From Neoarius graeffei (taxonomy: Eukaryota > Chordata > Actinopteri > Siluriformes > Ariidae), in assembly GCF_027579695.1 (NCBI RefSeq), contig NC_083575.1:32462382-32526381 (forward strand): DNA of 64,000 nt, written 5' to 3'. The notes beneath the pieces are model-generated. The model saw only the letters and a list, made by a program, of their open reading frames with translations. It ran no database searches and was not told the origin of the DNA. Shown here piece by piece: positions 20,490 through 32,779 of the stretch; position 1 is the stretch's first letter; the number at the start of each line of letters is the position of its first letter. Position numbers and translations under genes: made by a program.

Positions 20490-22289
20490 GAAAATCTTTT
20501 CTTTGTACTTTCATCAAGTCAAGTTTATTTGTATAGCACTTTTAACAATAGACATTGTTGCAAAGCAACTTTACAGAAAATTAAAGGCTTTAAACATGAG
20601 CTAATTTTATCCCTAATTTATTCCCAATGAGCAAGCCTGTGGAGACAGTGGCAAGGAAAAACTTCCTCAGATGACATGAGGAAGAAACCTCGAGAGGAAT
20701 CAGACTCAAAAGGGAATCCATCCTCATTTGGGTGATAACAGACAGCATGATTATAAATAACCCGCTTCGATAAATGTGTCCTATAGATTCGCAAAGTATA
20801 ACAGTGAAAAGAGGAAAATCATTATAGTTTTAACATCCATCCATCCATCCATTATCTGTAGCTGCTTATCCTGTGCAGGGTCACAGGCAAGCTGGAGCCT
20901 ATCCCAGCTGACTATGGGTGAGAGGCGGGGTACACCCTGGACAAGTCGCCAGATCATCCCAGGTAGTTTTAACATGCAGTCTCTTTTGTTGAAGTTATAA
21001 ACTGTTCATTGATGGAAACTTGAGTGCAAAACTGTTCATGACAACTGCAGTCCTAAAGTTAGCAAGTTAACTGTAGACCTCAGCCATAAATGTATTACTG
21101 TAAGTGTTCAGAACCATCTTCCAAGTGCGACTTTCGACTGTCCATATGGGGCCGTCCTCCACAGGAGCAATGTGATGAGACTCCAACCAGACATAGAGCA
21201 TCAGGATGGATCAGGCAGGTCTGAGGAGCAGAAGAGGTCAGCATCTTACTCACTGCAAAAAAATGAACAGATAACTTTATGATATGGACAGGTAACTTTA
21301 CTTGACAAGACATCTTGGAATAAGTTGGTTGCAATCTAGAACTAGGTTTAAATCTCAGAATTGGTGTCTTGTATTCTTCTAATAAGAAATGTTAGTTTGT
21401 TTCAACTATTTTCAAAATATTTTCACTTGCTAAGATATCATTTTTTGCAGTGCTGTATCTCAGGATTGATATGTAACTCAGATGGATAGATGGAGGGAAG
21501 GAGGGGGAGAAAGAGAGAGAACACAGGTTGTTAGGGATGCCCAATGTCACGTAATGAGTAAGGACAGGATACATTCTGCACTGAGTACAAGCAAGGACTC
21601 TGGCAAAACTAACCATGACAGCATAGCTAAAAGGGGAGAGCCAGAAGGTAACACAAACATGAGGGCACCCTGGAACATAAAACATCCAGCCACTACACCA
21701 TCAACAAACCCAAGTGAGCACGGAGTGTGGGGATGACAGCATCCATACATCCCAGTTTATCAAAACACTCTATGCCTGAGGACCTCCAGATCTACTCCTT
21801 TACCTAATAAAAACTATTAACAAAAGGCTTGACTAAACAAATATGTTTTCAGCCTAGAGTTAAACACTGAGACTGTGTCTGAGTCCCGAACACGACTTGG
21901 AAGGCTGTTCTATAACTGTGGGGCTTTGTAAGAAATGGCTCTGCCCCCTGATGTAGTCTTCACTATATGCAGTACCAGCAGATATTCTGCACATTTTGAT
22001 CAAAGTAGGTGTTGCAGGTCATAAAGGACCAGAAATTTACTAAGATACTGTGGTGCAAGACCATTCAGTGCTTTAAAGGTCAATGGTAGTATTTTATAAT
22101 CAATACGGAATTTGATTGGGAGCCAGTGCAGTGTGGATAAGACAGAGGTGATGTGGTCATATCTTCTAGTTCTAGTAGGGACTCTTGCTGCTGCATTTTG
22201 AATGAAGTGGAGCTTGGTTATGCACTTATTGGAACAGCTAGATAATAAGGCATTACAATAATCCAACCAAGAGGTAACAAAAGCATGAA
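20490..22289 (-). mobile_element. LINE 3' region with long untranslated tail
   Basis: On the minus strand 22266-22000 encodes MDYCNALLSSC, then QNAAARV, HITSVLSTLHWLPI and FKALNGLAPQYL, the C-terminal end of a CR1/L2/Rex-type LINE protein. The long tail to 20490 contains blocks common in fish genomes (GAGGAAGAAACCTCGAGAGG near 20680) and ends GTGCTATACAAATAAACTTG, a typical LINE 3' end. A truncated SINE interrupts it at 20837-20963. Confidence 0.7.
20837..20963 (-). mobile_element. 5'-truncated SINE (family A)
   Basis: Only the tail half is present (CATCCATCC repeats, GCTTATCCTGTGCAGGGTC, CAAGCTGGAGCC). The target duplication TAGTTTTAACAT flanks it at 20825-20836 and 20964-20975. The pol III boxes are absent. 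Confidence 0.88.
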
Positions 22290-22292
22290 CTA

Positions 22293-23901
22293 CAGTGGTG
22301 CTTGAAAGTTTGTGAACCCTTTAGAATTTTCTATATTTCTGCATAAATATGACCTAAAACATCATCATATTTTCACACAAGTCCTAAAAGTAGATAAAGA
22401 GAAACCAGTTAAACAAATGAGACAAAAATATTATGCTTGGTCATTTATTTATTCAGGAAAATGATCGAAAATTACATATCTGTGAGTGGCAAAAGTATGT
22501 GAACCTCTAGGATTAGCAGTTAATTTGAAGGTGAAATTAGAGTCAGGTGTTTTCGATCAATGGGATGATAATCAGGTGTGAGTGGGCACCCTGCTTTATT
22601 TAAAGAACAGGGATCTATCAAAGTCTGATCTTCACAACATGTTTGTGGAAGTGTATCATGGCACAAACAAAGGAGATTTCCGAGGACCTCAGAAAAAGCA
22701 TTGTTGATGCTCATCAGGCTAGAAAAGATTACAAAACCATCTTTAAAGAGTTTGGACTCCACCAATCCACAGTCAGACAGATTGTGTACAAATGAAGGAA
22801 ATTCAAGACCATTGTTACCCTCCACAGGAGTGGTTGACCAACAAAGATCACTCCAAGAGCAAGGCGTGTAATAGTCGGCGAGGTCACAAAGGACCCCAGG
22901 GTAACTTCTAAGCAACTGAAGGCCTCTCTCACATTAGCTAATGTCAATGTTCATGAGTCCACCATCAGGAGAACACTGAACAGCAATGGTGTGCATGGCA
23001 GGGTTGCAAGGAGAAAGCCACTGATCTCCAAAAAGAATATTGCTGCTTGTATGCAGTTTGCTAAAGATCACATGGACAAGCCAGAAGGCTATTGGAAAAA
23101 TGTTTTGTGGATGGATGAGACAAAAATAGAACTTTTTGGTTTAAATGAGAAGCGTTATGTTTGGAGAAAGGAAAACACTGCATTCCATTCATAAGAACCT
23201 TATCCCATCTGTGAAACATGATGGTGTTAGTGTCATGGTTTGGGCCTGTTTTGCTGCATCTGGGCCAGGACAGCTTGCCATCATTGATGGAACAATGAAT
23301 TCTGAATTATGTCAGCGAGTTCTAAAGGAAAATGTCAGGACATCTGTCCATGAACTGAATCTCAAGAGAAGGTGGGTCATGCAGCAAGACGATGACCCTA
23401 AGCACACAAGTCATTCTACCAAAGAATGGTTAAAGAAGAATAAAGTTAAATGTTTTGGAATGGCCAAGTCAAAGTCCTGACCTTAATCCAATCAAAATGT
23501 TGTGGAAAGACCTGAAGTGAGCAGTTCATGTGAGGAAACCCACCAACATCCCAGAGTTGAAGCTGTTGTGTATGGAGGAATGGGCAAAATTTCCTCCAAG
23601 CCGGTGTGCAGGACTGATCAACAGTTACTGGAAATGCTTAGTTGCAGTTATTGCTGCATAAGGGGGTCACACCAGATACTGAAAGCAAAGGTTTACATAC
23701 TTTTGCCACTCCAGACATGTAATATTGGATCATTTTCCTCAATAAATAAATAAATGACCAAGTATAATATTTTTGTCTCATTTATTTAACTGGGTTCTCT
23801 TTATCTGCTTTTAGAACTTGTGTGAAAATCTGATGTTTAGGTCATATTTATGCAGAAATATAGAAAATTCTAAAGGGTTCACAAACTTTCAAGCACCACT
23901 G
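22293..23901 (+). mobile_element. Tc1-like transposon, copy 1
   Basis: Ends begin CAGTGGTGCTTGAAAGTTTG and are flanked by TA at 22291-22292 and 23902-23903. The terminal inverted repeats are long, about 200 bp, with an internal GTGAACC box. It belongs to the same family as 26014-27623, in opposite orientation. Confidence 0.93.
22658..23682 (+). pseudogene. Tc1-like transposase pseudogene, copy 1
   Basis: ATG at 22658 opens MAQTKEISEDLRKSIVDAH. A TGA replaces a Trp codon after QIVYK; a second TGA and a frameshift after ENTAFH follow. The first catalytic Asp (WMDETK) and second Asp (QQDDDPKHTS) remain, but the catalytic Glu is Lys (NPIKMLW). The end is HTRY plus TGA at 23680-23682. The copy is dead both by reading frame and by active site. 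Confidence 0.9.
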
Positions 23902-23903
23902 TA

Positions 23904-24820
23904 CTCAGTAGCTAAGGAAAGTCAGTTGGTTGCTAGAGTGTTTCTAAGTTGCTGTTATGGGCTCCTACATGGTTGCCATGTGTTTCTATGATGTTTCAAT
24001 GTGATCTCATTTGAGTGCAGTCAGCATGTACATATAAGGACACTTTTCACAAACACTTTGTGAAATATTCTGTCAGGTGTGCGGTAGACAGATCTAAGTG
24101 CAGGAAGAATGTTTATTAGCAGGCATGATATTTACAAAAATGAAACCGAAAGCAGAGTCATAAACATGGCTACAAACAAACAGGTCAGTGATAATGATAA
24201 TACTTCACAAAGCCTTTGTGTCTTTAAATGTGCATGCTGATTGCGCTCAAATCAGCATCAGATGTTTCCCATAATGACTGGGTCCCAAGTGCATGCACAG
24301 CACGCTCTGAAGGATCCCTGAATGTAAATGCACTTTTTAAGTATCGGTGAAGGTTAGGCTTTGCAGAGCCTCTGTGTTGCTCATATTCACTTCACTGTAT
24401 AAGAATGAGCACCTTGCTGCAGTTGTGAAATTATTATTATTTTTATTCTTACCTTCATGGAAATGAAGTGAGCATAGCAGAGGGTTTTTTACTTCTTCGT
24501 TCAATGCCGAGTCCTGTTGAATGTCCCCCCCCCCATTTTTCCCTTCTACATTTAGAAATCTCTCTCGTTTTTCCCCCAATGATGAATTACTTTTGGTAAA
24601 TTTAAAAAAAAAATCTGATGTCTTTGTTTTGTTCAGAACAATTTGTACATCCAAAAATGCAGCAAAACCTTCCTATACTGATCAATAACAACTAACTCAG
24701 CTGAATGAACCACTACAAGCGTGCCCCCTGTCATGGCAGCATAGGTACCATTGCTATGGAGTCACATGATGGTGCAAAGCCTCTATTGATGTGGAGGCAC
24801 TTGGCAGTTGACCCCCAGCC
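23904..24820. other. Non-coding stretch, no feature seen
   Basis: It contains a short C run near 24527-24534. No exon, RNA gene or clear terminal repeat. It may hold the unrecognised 3' end of the MULE at 24822-27762. Confidence 0.45.
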
Positions 24821-26013
24821 CCTAGGTCTGGGTGTGCTGCAGTCGCTGCATGCTTACTAAAGCATAGTCCTGATGGACTCTGTCTACTGCAGCCCAGAAG
24901 GATAGGTGTTGATGTCCAATGAGCTGCAAAAAGGAGGTATTCCAGCCCTAACAGGCGTTGTTTGTCCTATCCTGTCCATTTAGAGTGACTTGATGCACAT
25001 TCCCAATGGGTGTGCCGAACCGTGTTGGAATGTTCCGGACATGTATTGGTGGTGGAGGAGCTCCAGGCTGCACTTGTCCTTGTTGGACACATCAAAAGGT
25101 TCCAGTAATATACACAGAATTTAAGTAATCGACTAACTCCTCCATCCCTTTTTTTGTGTGTTCCCTCAGATATGCCATGCCATGCCATCCTGCACCTTGT
25201 CTTCTGGAAGAAAGGCCAGCCCTTCCAGCATCTCACAGAAGTGCTTGATGTCTTCATCACTGCGGTACAGTTCAGTCCTCCCCAGTGCCTGAATCTTCCT
25301 CCACGTGCTCTGAGACAGGTGGTAAAAGCACCCCTGTGTTGTTACTTGTTGTCCAAGTTCCAGGGCTACTGCCTGAATAACTGTCAATTTAAAATCTGTG
25401 ATGACCACACAGGGGTCTGGGTAGATCTGCATGGTCTCCATCTTGTTGAGCACTGCTTGAAGCATCTGTTGGTAAATCTGAGTACTTTTCCCAGAAAGGA
25501 ACACATATACACAGGAAATCACAGACTCTCTAAGGTTGGCACGGATCACATAGAGTTGTTCAAAGCCACTTGGGCTCATGGCATAGTTACCATCCATGAA
25601 CCAAGTGTCAGTCTGGCCTAAGTGACGGAGTTGCTCCTCTGCAGCATAAACCACAACACGCTGATGCTGCCCAGGGCCAGAGTCATAGATAAGGAATGGC
25701 CCTGGGTCTGCTCCACCGGTGGTAGTCCACTTGTCAGTGATGACCAGCTTTTGAGGAGTTGCTGGGTCCTTTGGTAGACATCCACGGCGCTGATGCTGAA
25801 GATCCCGCTTACATGTCTGGATCTTCCCAATGTTGGCATGGACTTCATCACTTGCTTCAAGGAGAGCCTGTATGAGGATCTGGTTCAGCCAGCTTCTTGA
25901 CTGCTTGGCCACTGCCTTCATGGTTGTGGGCAATTTAGTGACCTCAACTCCTGTCTCTGGGATGGTTATGGTTCACATAAGACAGAGGGTTCTCATACAT
26001 GTCATCGGTTGTA

Positions 26014-27623
26014 CAGTGGTGCTTGAAAGTTTGTGAACCCTTTAGAATTTTCTATAATTCTGCATAAATATGACCTAAAACAACATCAGATTTTCACACA
26101 AGTCCTAAAAGTAGATAAGGAGAACCCAGTTAAACAAATGAGACAAAAATATTATACTTGGTCATTTATTTATTGAGGAAAATGATCCAATATTACATAT
26201 CTGTGAGTGGCAAAAGTATGTGAACCTTTGCTTTCAGTATCTGGTGTGACCCCCTTGTGCAGCAATAACTGCAACTAAACGTTTGTGGTAACTGTTGATC
26301 AGTCCTGCACACCGGCTTGGAGGAATTTTAGCCCATTCCTCCATACAGAACAGCTTCAACTCTGGGATGTTGGTGGGTTTCCTCACATGAACTGCTCGCT
26401 TCAGGTCCTTCCACAACATTTCCATTGGATTAAGGTCAGGACTTTGACTTGGCCATTCCAAAACGTTAACTTTATTCTTCTTTAACCATTCTTTGGTAGA
26501 ACGACTTGTGTGCTTAGGGTTGTTGTCTTGCTGCATGACCCACCTTCTCTTGAGATTCAGTTCATGGACAGATGTCCTGACATTTTCCTTTAGAATTCAC
26601 TGGTATAATTCAGAATTCATTGTTCCATCAATGATGGCAAGCCGTCCTGGCCCAGATGCAGCAAAACAGGCCCAAACCATGATACTACCACCACCATGTT
26701 TCACAGATGGGATAAGGTTCTTATGCTGGAATGCAGTGTTTTCCTTTCTCCAAACATAACGCTTCTCATTTAAACCAAAAAGTTCTATTTTGGTCTCATC
26801 CGTCCACAAAATATTTTTCCAATAGCCTTCTGGCTTGTCCACGTGCTCTTTAGCAAACTGCAGATGAGCAGCAATGTTCTTTTTGGAGAGCAGTGGCTTT
26901 CTCCTTGCAACCCTGCCATGCACACCATTGTTGTTCAGTGTTCTCCTGATGGTGGACTCATGAACATCAACATTAGCCAATTTGAGAGAGGCCTTCAGTT
27001 GCTTAGAAGTTAGCCTGGGGTCCTTTGTGACCTCGGCGACTATTACACACCTTGCTCTTGGAGTGATCTTTGTTGGTCGACCACTCCTGGGGAGGGTAAC
27101 AATGGTCTTGAATTTCCTCCATTTGTACACAATCTGTCTGATTGTGGATTGGTGGAGTCCAAACTCTTTAGAGATGGTTTTGTAACCTTTTCCAGCCTGA
27201 TGAGCATCAACAACACTTTTTCTGAGGTCCTCAGAAATCTCCTTTGTTCATGCCATGATACACTTCCACAAACATGTGTAGTGAAGATCAGACTTTGATA
27301 GATCCCTGTTCTTTAAATAAAACAGGGTGCCCACTCACACCTGATTGTCATCCCATTGATCGAAAACACCTGACTCTAATTTCACCTTCAAATTAACTGC
27401 TAATCCTAGAGGTTCACATACTTTTGCCACTCACAGATATGTAATATTGGATCATTTTCCTCAATAAATAAATGACCAAGTATAATATTTTTGTCTCATT
27501 TGTTTAACTGGGTTCTCTTTATCTACTTTTAGGACTTGTGTGAAAATCTGATGATGTTTTAGGTCATATTTATGCAGAAATATAGAAAATTCTAAAGGGT
27601 TCACAAACTTTCAAGCACCACTG
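26014..27623 (-). mobile_element. Tc1-like transposon, copy 2, inside the MULE
   Basis: Same ends as copy 1, flanked by TA at 26012-26013 and 27624-27625. Removing it and one TA joins the two halves of the MULE FLYWCH domain in frame, so it inserted into that gene. It is about 1.6 kb and better preserved than copy 1. Confidence 0.94.
26230..27260 (-). pseudogene. Tc1-like transposase pseudogene, copy 2
   Basis: The minus strand reads almost the whole enzyme: helix-turn-helix region (SKEFGLHQSTIRQIVYKW), GRPTKITPRA linker, LWTDETK (first Asp), NPMEMLW (Glu) and the HTRY end. There are only a few lesions: TGA at codon 3, TGA after NSELYQ (near 26596), and the second catalytic Asp is Asn (QQDNNPKHTS). 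So both the frame and the DDE triad are broken, at different sites from copy 1. Confidence 0.92.
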
Positions 27624-27762
27624 TAAGTGCTCCCTTACACCCAGTTGTTCTCTGCTGATTACACTGCCACCGGATCCAGTTCTTGTAGCTCCTTTTCTTC
27701 AGGTACATGCAGCCATCCAGAAAAAGCTTGTCTCCTCCCTTGTTGGTTTTGATGATCTCCAT

Positions 27763-28228
27763 GCTGATTGAGTTTATGAGTGATTATCAGCCTGACATCC
27801 TTATATACTGACAGAATTGTAGCTCATCACTTGAAGAGCTGCTCAAAGTTCTCATCACCTAGTAAATTAGGAACTGCTCAAATGACTCTGAGAATATGTG
27901 TGATACCAAAGCTCCAAAGCTTTCACAAGAGGTGTGAAATTAGATGTGATTGGTGAGGACAAATGAACACAGGTAACACCTCTAGAAGATTTCCTGACTA
28001 ATGCTTTGTACTTAAGTTTGATTCTAGAGGTGTGATAAGTGTGAAAACTTAACTTGGACATACAAGCTTTGAAATTATGTCAGTAATGTTAGTTTTTCTT
28101 ACTATTTATACAATAAATGTCTCTTTTTCCAATAAATTTAAAAAAAAACCTTTTAGCTGTGAGGTTTTGTCTCTTTTTTCATTCAGGGTGTGAGCTTTTG
28201 TCTTGTGAGCTTTTGTCATGGAATCCTG
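27763..28228. other. Non-coding stretch, no feature seen
   Basis: Sequence upstream of the MULE start. It may contain the MULE 5' flank and terminus; no inverted partner was recognised. An A run sits near 28140. Confidence 0.4.
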
Positions 28229-28615
28229 GTCTATTGAGGTCTATTCACCCACGTGACCAAGTCACGTGACGCAGCCATTTTGGACGGCACGCTTAAGTCC
28301 TTCAGTGCAAGGCAGTATGAGATGGTGGAGACCTTTGCACATTTTAACAAGAAAGTAAGCTGTGAGTCGTGTTAAATTGGATCTGTCTTTTATCACAAAC
28401 ACTGTACCCAGCCTTGGTATGGAGCCCTGTTTATTTATTTCCGTGTCCCGTTTCTTTCTAGCCTTTGTTATTGCGTTTTATGTCTGATGTCTGCTACATG
28501 CAACCCTAGACAAATTAACACTGCCTTGTTTCACTGCTCAGATGGGTTAACAAACACTGACCCATTTACTTTTTGCTATATATTTTATCAAAATTGCGTT
28601 AACTGTTAAACTAAC

Positions 28616-29485
28616 CTGAAATGAAATGATCACTGCAAAGTCTGGAGTACTCTGTTGGCTCCCAATCCTGTCTCTTCACAGCTGCAATCCATTTGGCCCT
28701 CTTGTCTGGGTCAGTAGGAAACCGGTAGTGATGTGTCGGTCGCAAACGATCCGGTTCAAAGAGCCGGCTCTTTGAAGTGAACGACGGGAGCCGGCTCTTC
28801 GGTGGGAGCCGAGTTGGGGAGCCGAATTAGTTTTTTGTCCTTAGGTGCCTCAGAGAGAGACTTTCACAAAAAAAGTTGCTGTCCGATTGCGTCTTTGTGT
28901 TGTCTATTACCATTCAAAGGAAAAAAAGTAGCATGGTGTACGCCTACTTTTTTTGGTTGGGGGGGGGGGATGTCATTCACAGCTGCGAAAATACGAAAAT
29001 TGGTGTAATGCTTAAAGCTGTGGAGCGCAGGGGAGAGGAGTCTGTGAGGCACCTGAGGAGGGGAAAATCAGCTGTGTATTTTATATTGGTAATATAACAC
29101 AGTTTTGCATTATGTTTGTGAGAAAATAATTTATTAATTGGTAAGTAAGTTTTATTTCTATAGCTAGAACATTGTTACACTGCTATACTTTACAAAGCTT
29201 TACAATGGCTACAAAAACTAAAAAATAAAATGGAAAACATCCTATTGATAAAATATAAATAATAATGTAAGTAATTAACTAGTTAATTGCAGCAATTAAA
29301 TCAAAAATAAAATCTCAGGAGCCGTTTGGGAGCCGAAAGAGCTGGCTCCTTATAGTAAGAAGAGCCAAAAGAGCCGGCTCCCGAAAAAGAGCCGAAATTC
29401 CCATCACTAGAAACCGGTAAAAGGAGCGTCCTGCATGCTGTCCCTGTCTGTTGTGGCAGCCCACAGCACAACAAGCAAACACCAT
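28616..29485 (-). pseudogene. THAP zinc-finger exon, split by a hAT
   Basis: From ATG 29485 the minus strand reads MVFACCAVGCHNRQGQ, then GRSFYRFP; after the hAT and its target duplication it resumes TDPDKRAKWIAAVKRQDW and SRLCSDHFISG, then a donor GTTAG at 28611-28615. The C-x(3-4)-C and C-x2-H zinc ligands, the RFP and the central W of a THAP domain are all present. With the hAT removed the exon is open, about 60 residues. It is probably the first exon of a DDE transposase whose catalytic exons were deleted. Confidence 0.8.
28726..29409. mobile_element. Non-autonomous hAT element, 684 bp
   Basis: Starts TAGTGATG and ends CATCACTA, with repeated GAGCCGGCTC/GAGCCGAA subterminal boxes, and a perfect duplication GAAACCGG at 28718-28725 and 29410-29417. 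It lies inside the THAP exon. No transposase is seen. Confidence 0.88.
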
Positions 29486-29661
29486 GGTTATTTATAGAGT
29501 GCTTACTGACAAATTAATCTATTCTAGGTGTCTGTAACACGTTTTTTTTTCAAGCTGGTTCTCCCTCTCTGTCTGCAGCGTTAGTATGTAGCTTGACGTT
29601 CAAAATGGCGGACACCGGGGCGTCACGTGACCCTGTGACGTCAGGTGAAATACCTCAATAG

Positions 29662-30930
29662 GTGACACCTTTTTCTAAAAGGTACTAACTCCATTTTCAG
29701 AGACTCTCTGGTATGAATAGATTAAGCTTAGTATAATTATAGACCTATAAATTGTAGCTTGAATAGATTTGCTTTGTTTAAGTAAGTATGCTATGATGAA
29801 TTACCTTGTATGCCATGAGCAATAGTCACTAATGTTATTTAAATGTAGACTAACTTTCAAATTTTTCAAGTGTAGGTCATAAAAAGAATGATCCCTGACA
29901 CCCAATTATTTTTGTTTAGTGGACTGAAAGCTACTGAATTTAAATCACAGACTTCCAATTTTATTCTTCTTCTTATTTTTTTAATAGAACAATTAATTAA
30001 TTTAGGGCCGCGTGGCCTTAAATTCTCCGCTATTTTTTTCCTGCTTCACCCTGACCCAAATCAAGATACTACATCATGCATTACATGGTGGGCTTTCCCC
30101 GTTCGTGCAAGGCATTGTGGGATACAAATTTGAAATAAGAAAGAACAATGGAGGACGTAAGTGTGTGAATGAAATGTGAAAGACCGACTACAGTAATGGA
30201 AAGCTAGAAGAAAAGATGTTATGTTGCGAAGGAAAGGAAACGCAGGACCTAACTAATAAATATCCATGGTGAGCGAGCACCTTGGTGTGATCAGTTGATT
30301 GTTTAGCAACAGAATGATGTAACTGTCAGTGCACGGTCAAGGTAAACCTGTAGGTGGCAGTAATGCAACACTGGATGCCAGCTGCTGTAAAACCCTAAAG
30401 AAGAAGAAGACGATGACGGCTAAGGTAAACCTGCACATGCGCACACAGACTTCCTCTGTCTGCTTGACTGTGATTTAATGCACATTATTTTCTAGGGAAT
30501 CCTCTCAAATTAAATAACTTCCCAGTCACAGAATGGTCTGGGTTTTTTTTTTTAGATATTACAGAAATAAACATATATCACAATGACCAAATTTCAGAGG
30601 GAACTAAATTTCACCGATTTAATGAAATTGAAAGGCCATCTACTTTTTTTTAAAAAGTAGATGGCCTTTCAATTTCATTAAATCTATATATGTGATATAC
30701 ACCACAAAATGGTACAATTTAGTTCAACAATTTATTTTAAATAAGGATTTGTTTGCTTTTTAAGAGTAAAATTCAAGCTTTTCTCCAGCACTTTCAAGGT
30801 ACCTAAACCAAAAATGTCTAGACTCTTGAAGCCTTTATCATCATGTCTAAATTGTTACTTGTAGCTATGAACGATGAGTGAACAAAAAAAAACCTTTCTT
30901 TTTTTGAATCATTAATGGTGTCAAGGCACA
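29662..30930. other. Non-coding stretch with a possible first exon
   Basis: At 30148 AACAATGGAGGAC is followed at once by a strong donor GTAAGTG, preceded by GGCATTGTGGGATA, a pattern seen at TATA-less promoters. It could be a two-residue-plus first exon (Met-Glu-Asp) of an unseen gene on the plus strand. No downstream exon was found. The rest holds no other feature except the hairpin at 30617-30683. Confidence 0.25.
30617..30683. repeat. Perfect hairpin, 32-bp arms, 3-nt loop
   Basis: Arms 30617-30648 and 30652-30683 are exact complements, with loop TTT. The central part reads GGCCATCTAC in the left arm. Confidence 0.92.
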
Positions 30931-32162
30931 GTGGTGTACTGCAGTGGCGGCTGGTAGTCTTTCAAACAGGGGAGGCTGGTCAGTTACGATATTTCCAGAT
31001 TTTAAAAGAAAAAACACATCAATTTTGCCCATACTCTTGCCTCTGATCTGGCTGATTGTTGGCAGGGTCACAAACTGTGAAATAACAGGTTCTTTTGGCC
31101 CATTAGCCTACTGTCCAATATACATGATGGTGGTGTTGGGGGGTATATTTTAACATTTTATATTTTAAAATTGTGGTATGTTGTTTAAAAATTGACCTTG
31201 GCTGTGTTTTTGTTTAAAAATGTTTTCCAAATTGTATCGGTGTTTAATTCATATACAGAAAAACATATATTCCAATATACTCAGCATAAACATTTTAAAT
31301 AGATTCTATATTTTTGGTCCATCCATGACATATTACTAAAGTAGCCTATTTACTGTTGTTGATGTGGGTCACTTGCTGTTAGCCAATTCACTTTCTCGTA
31401 CCAGGAGAGCTGAAAGGAACGAGTATTATTCCCGACCTTTTTCACCAAGTCAATTTGAGGTGTTGGTCTACCCTGCTCTTTAATTTTAATTTTTTTCCTC
31501 GAAAGGAAGACTGGCAAATGGCTTCGCCAAAATTAAATCAGCAATGCTTGGCATCCGTGCGCAGCTTTCTTGCTAGCTGACTAGCCCCCTCAAATTCAAG
31601 TTCAGTCACTCAGATAAATGAAATTTCTGGAACTAAGATAGCAAACTTGACAACACTATATTTACACTTTATTTACAATGAAAATATATACAAATTAAAA
31701 AAGCTGGTAGAAACCATATGTAATGAATGAAATCGAAATGTAAGCTGATCTCTTACAATACACCACAGCACTTGCGAATCCGCGTGGGACTGAACTGATG
31801 TTGCCAGATACTACTGATGTTATCCAGCCCAAAATATGTTCAAAACCCACCAAAATGCACTTAAAACCGCCCTATTGGGCGGTAACCTACCAATCTGGCA
31901 ACACTGTACCGCTGCCTGTCTACACTGTAAAAAAGAATAGTTGAGAATACTTGAAATTTCAAGGCAACAGTCTGCATTAATAATTTTATGTTTTGCCAAC
32001 GATGTGCCCATGATAATCCAAACTATGATAACACTGTTATCTTTATTAAGAATTCTTAATTAAGTCAATTTTCAATTCCTCATTCTGCCAACATAGATTT
32101 CTCTTTTTGCTGAACAGTGGCATTCACAGTAGTACAAAAAGGCAATTGAGGTTATCACAAAT

Positions 32163-32310
32163 TTTTTTTTACCTTTATTTGGATAGGACAGTGTAGAGAC
32201 AGGAAATGAGAGAGATCAGGAAATGACCTCAAGTCAGAATCAAACCCCGGCCCCCCGGATTTATGGTATGGCGCCTTATCCACCTGAGCCACGACAACAT
32301 GAACTTCAAC
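32163..32310 (-). mobile_element. Second-type tRNA-derived SINE, left palindrome arm
   Basis: On the minus strand: GTTGTCGTGGCTCAGGTGGA (A-box region), a B-box-like region altered by a change to GGGGTTTGATTCTGA, then a short body with CATTTCCTGATC and a tail TCCAAATAAAGGT. Unrelated to SINE families A and B except for the tRNA-like head. Confidence 0.75.
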
Positions 32311-32779
32311 CGGAGAGAGAACCACATTGCCCAGCCCTTGCATTTGGGAGAGGAAACCCCGTGTCTTGGTCATTCAGAGCATGCGCTGAATAAACACCTG
32401 TGGCAATTATGTATTTTCAATTCAGATTATTCACTATTGTATATTTACACATCATTGAGGTGCACCCTATCAGTTTGATGTGGATTTTTCTTGATGTGGA
32501 TAATTTTAAAAAATAGAATTACGCTTTGTTCAAGTAATTCCATATTCACAATTGAATGGACAAGAAAATATGAATAATTATTAACGAACAGAAAAATCCA
32601 CATCAAACTGATAGGGTGCACCTCAATGATGTGTAAATATGCAATAGTGAATAATCTGAATTGAAAATACATAATTGCCACAGGTGTTTATTCAGCGCAT
32701 GCTCTTAATGACCAAGACACGGGGTTTCCTCTCCCAAATGCAAGGGCTGGGCAATGTGGTTCTCTCTCCGGTTGAAGTT

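Larger units (their letters stand above)
24822..27762 (-). pseudogene. FLYWCH-type MULE transposase, split by Tc1 copy 2
   Basis: The minus strand starts at ATG 27762 with a FLYWCH zinc finger (GGDKLFLDGCMYLKKRSYK, then WQC and GCKGAL). It is interrupted by the Tc1 at 26014-27623 and resumes from 26013 with DDMYENPLSYVNHNHP, the finger's HxH end. A frameshift follows. 25933-25166 carries the Mutator-like catalytic domain: TDTWFMDGNYAM (first Asp), CVVITDFK (second Asp), TQGCFYHLSQSTWRKIQ. After another frameshift the conserved RTNNACEGW motif has TAG in place of the catalytic Glu codon near 24950. The frame ends at 24822. MULE transposases cut and paste DNA; FLYWCH probably binds the ends. 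Terminal repeats were not identified. Confidence 0.85.
28231..29661 (-). mobile_element. THAP-exon DNA transposon, internally deleted
   Basis: Both ends share CTATTGAGGT followed by a TTCACC-ACGTGA/GTCACGTGAC-rich subterminal region (28231-28295 and 29595-29661). The CTATTG/CAATAG ends allow a 2-bp TA or AT duplication, compatible with ISL2EU-type insertion. Only a THAP exon remains inside, itself split by a hAT (28726-29409). Superfamily assignment is inference. Confidence 0.65.

Noticed and set aside
24337-24654. Minus-strand open frame near the MULE
   Set aside because: Low-complexity Asn/Lys runs from AT-rich DNA; no link to the MULE reading frame.
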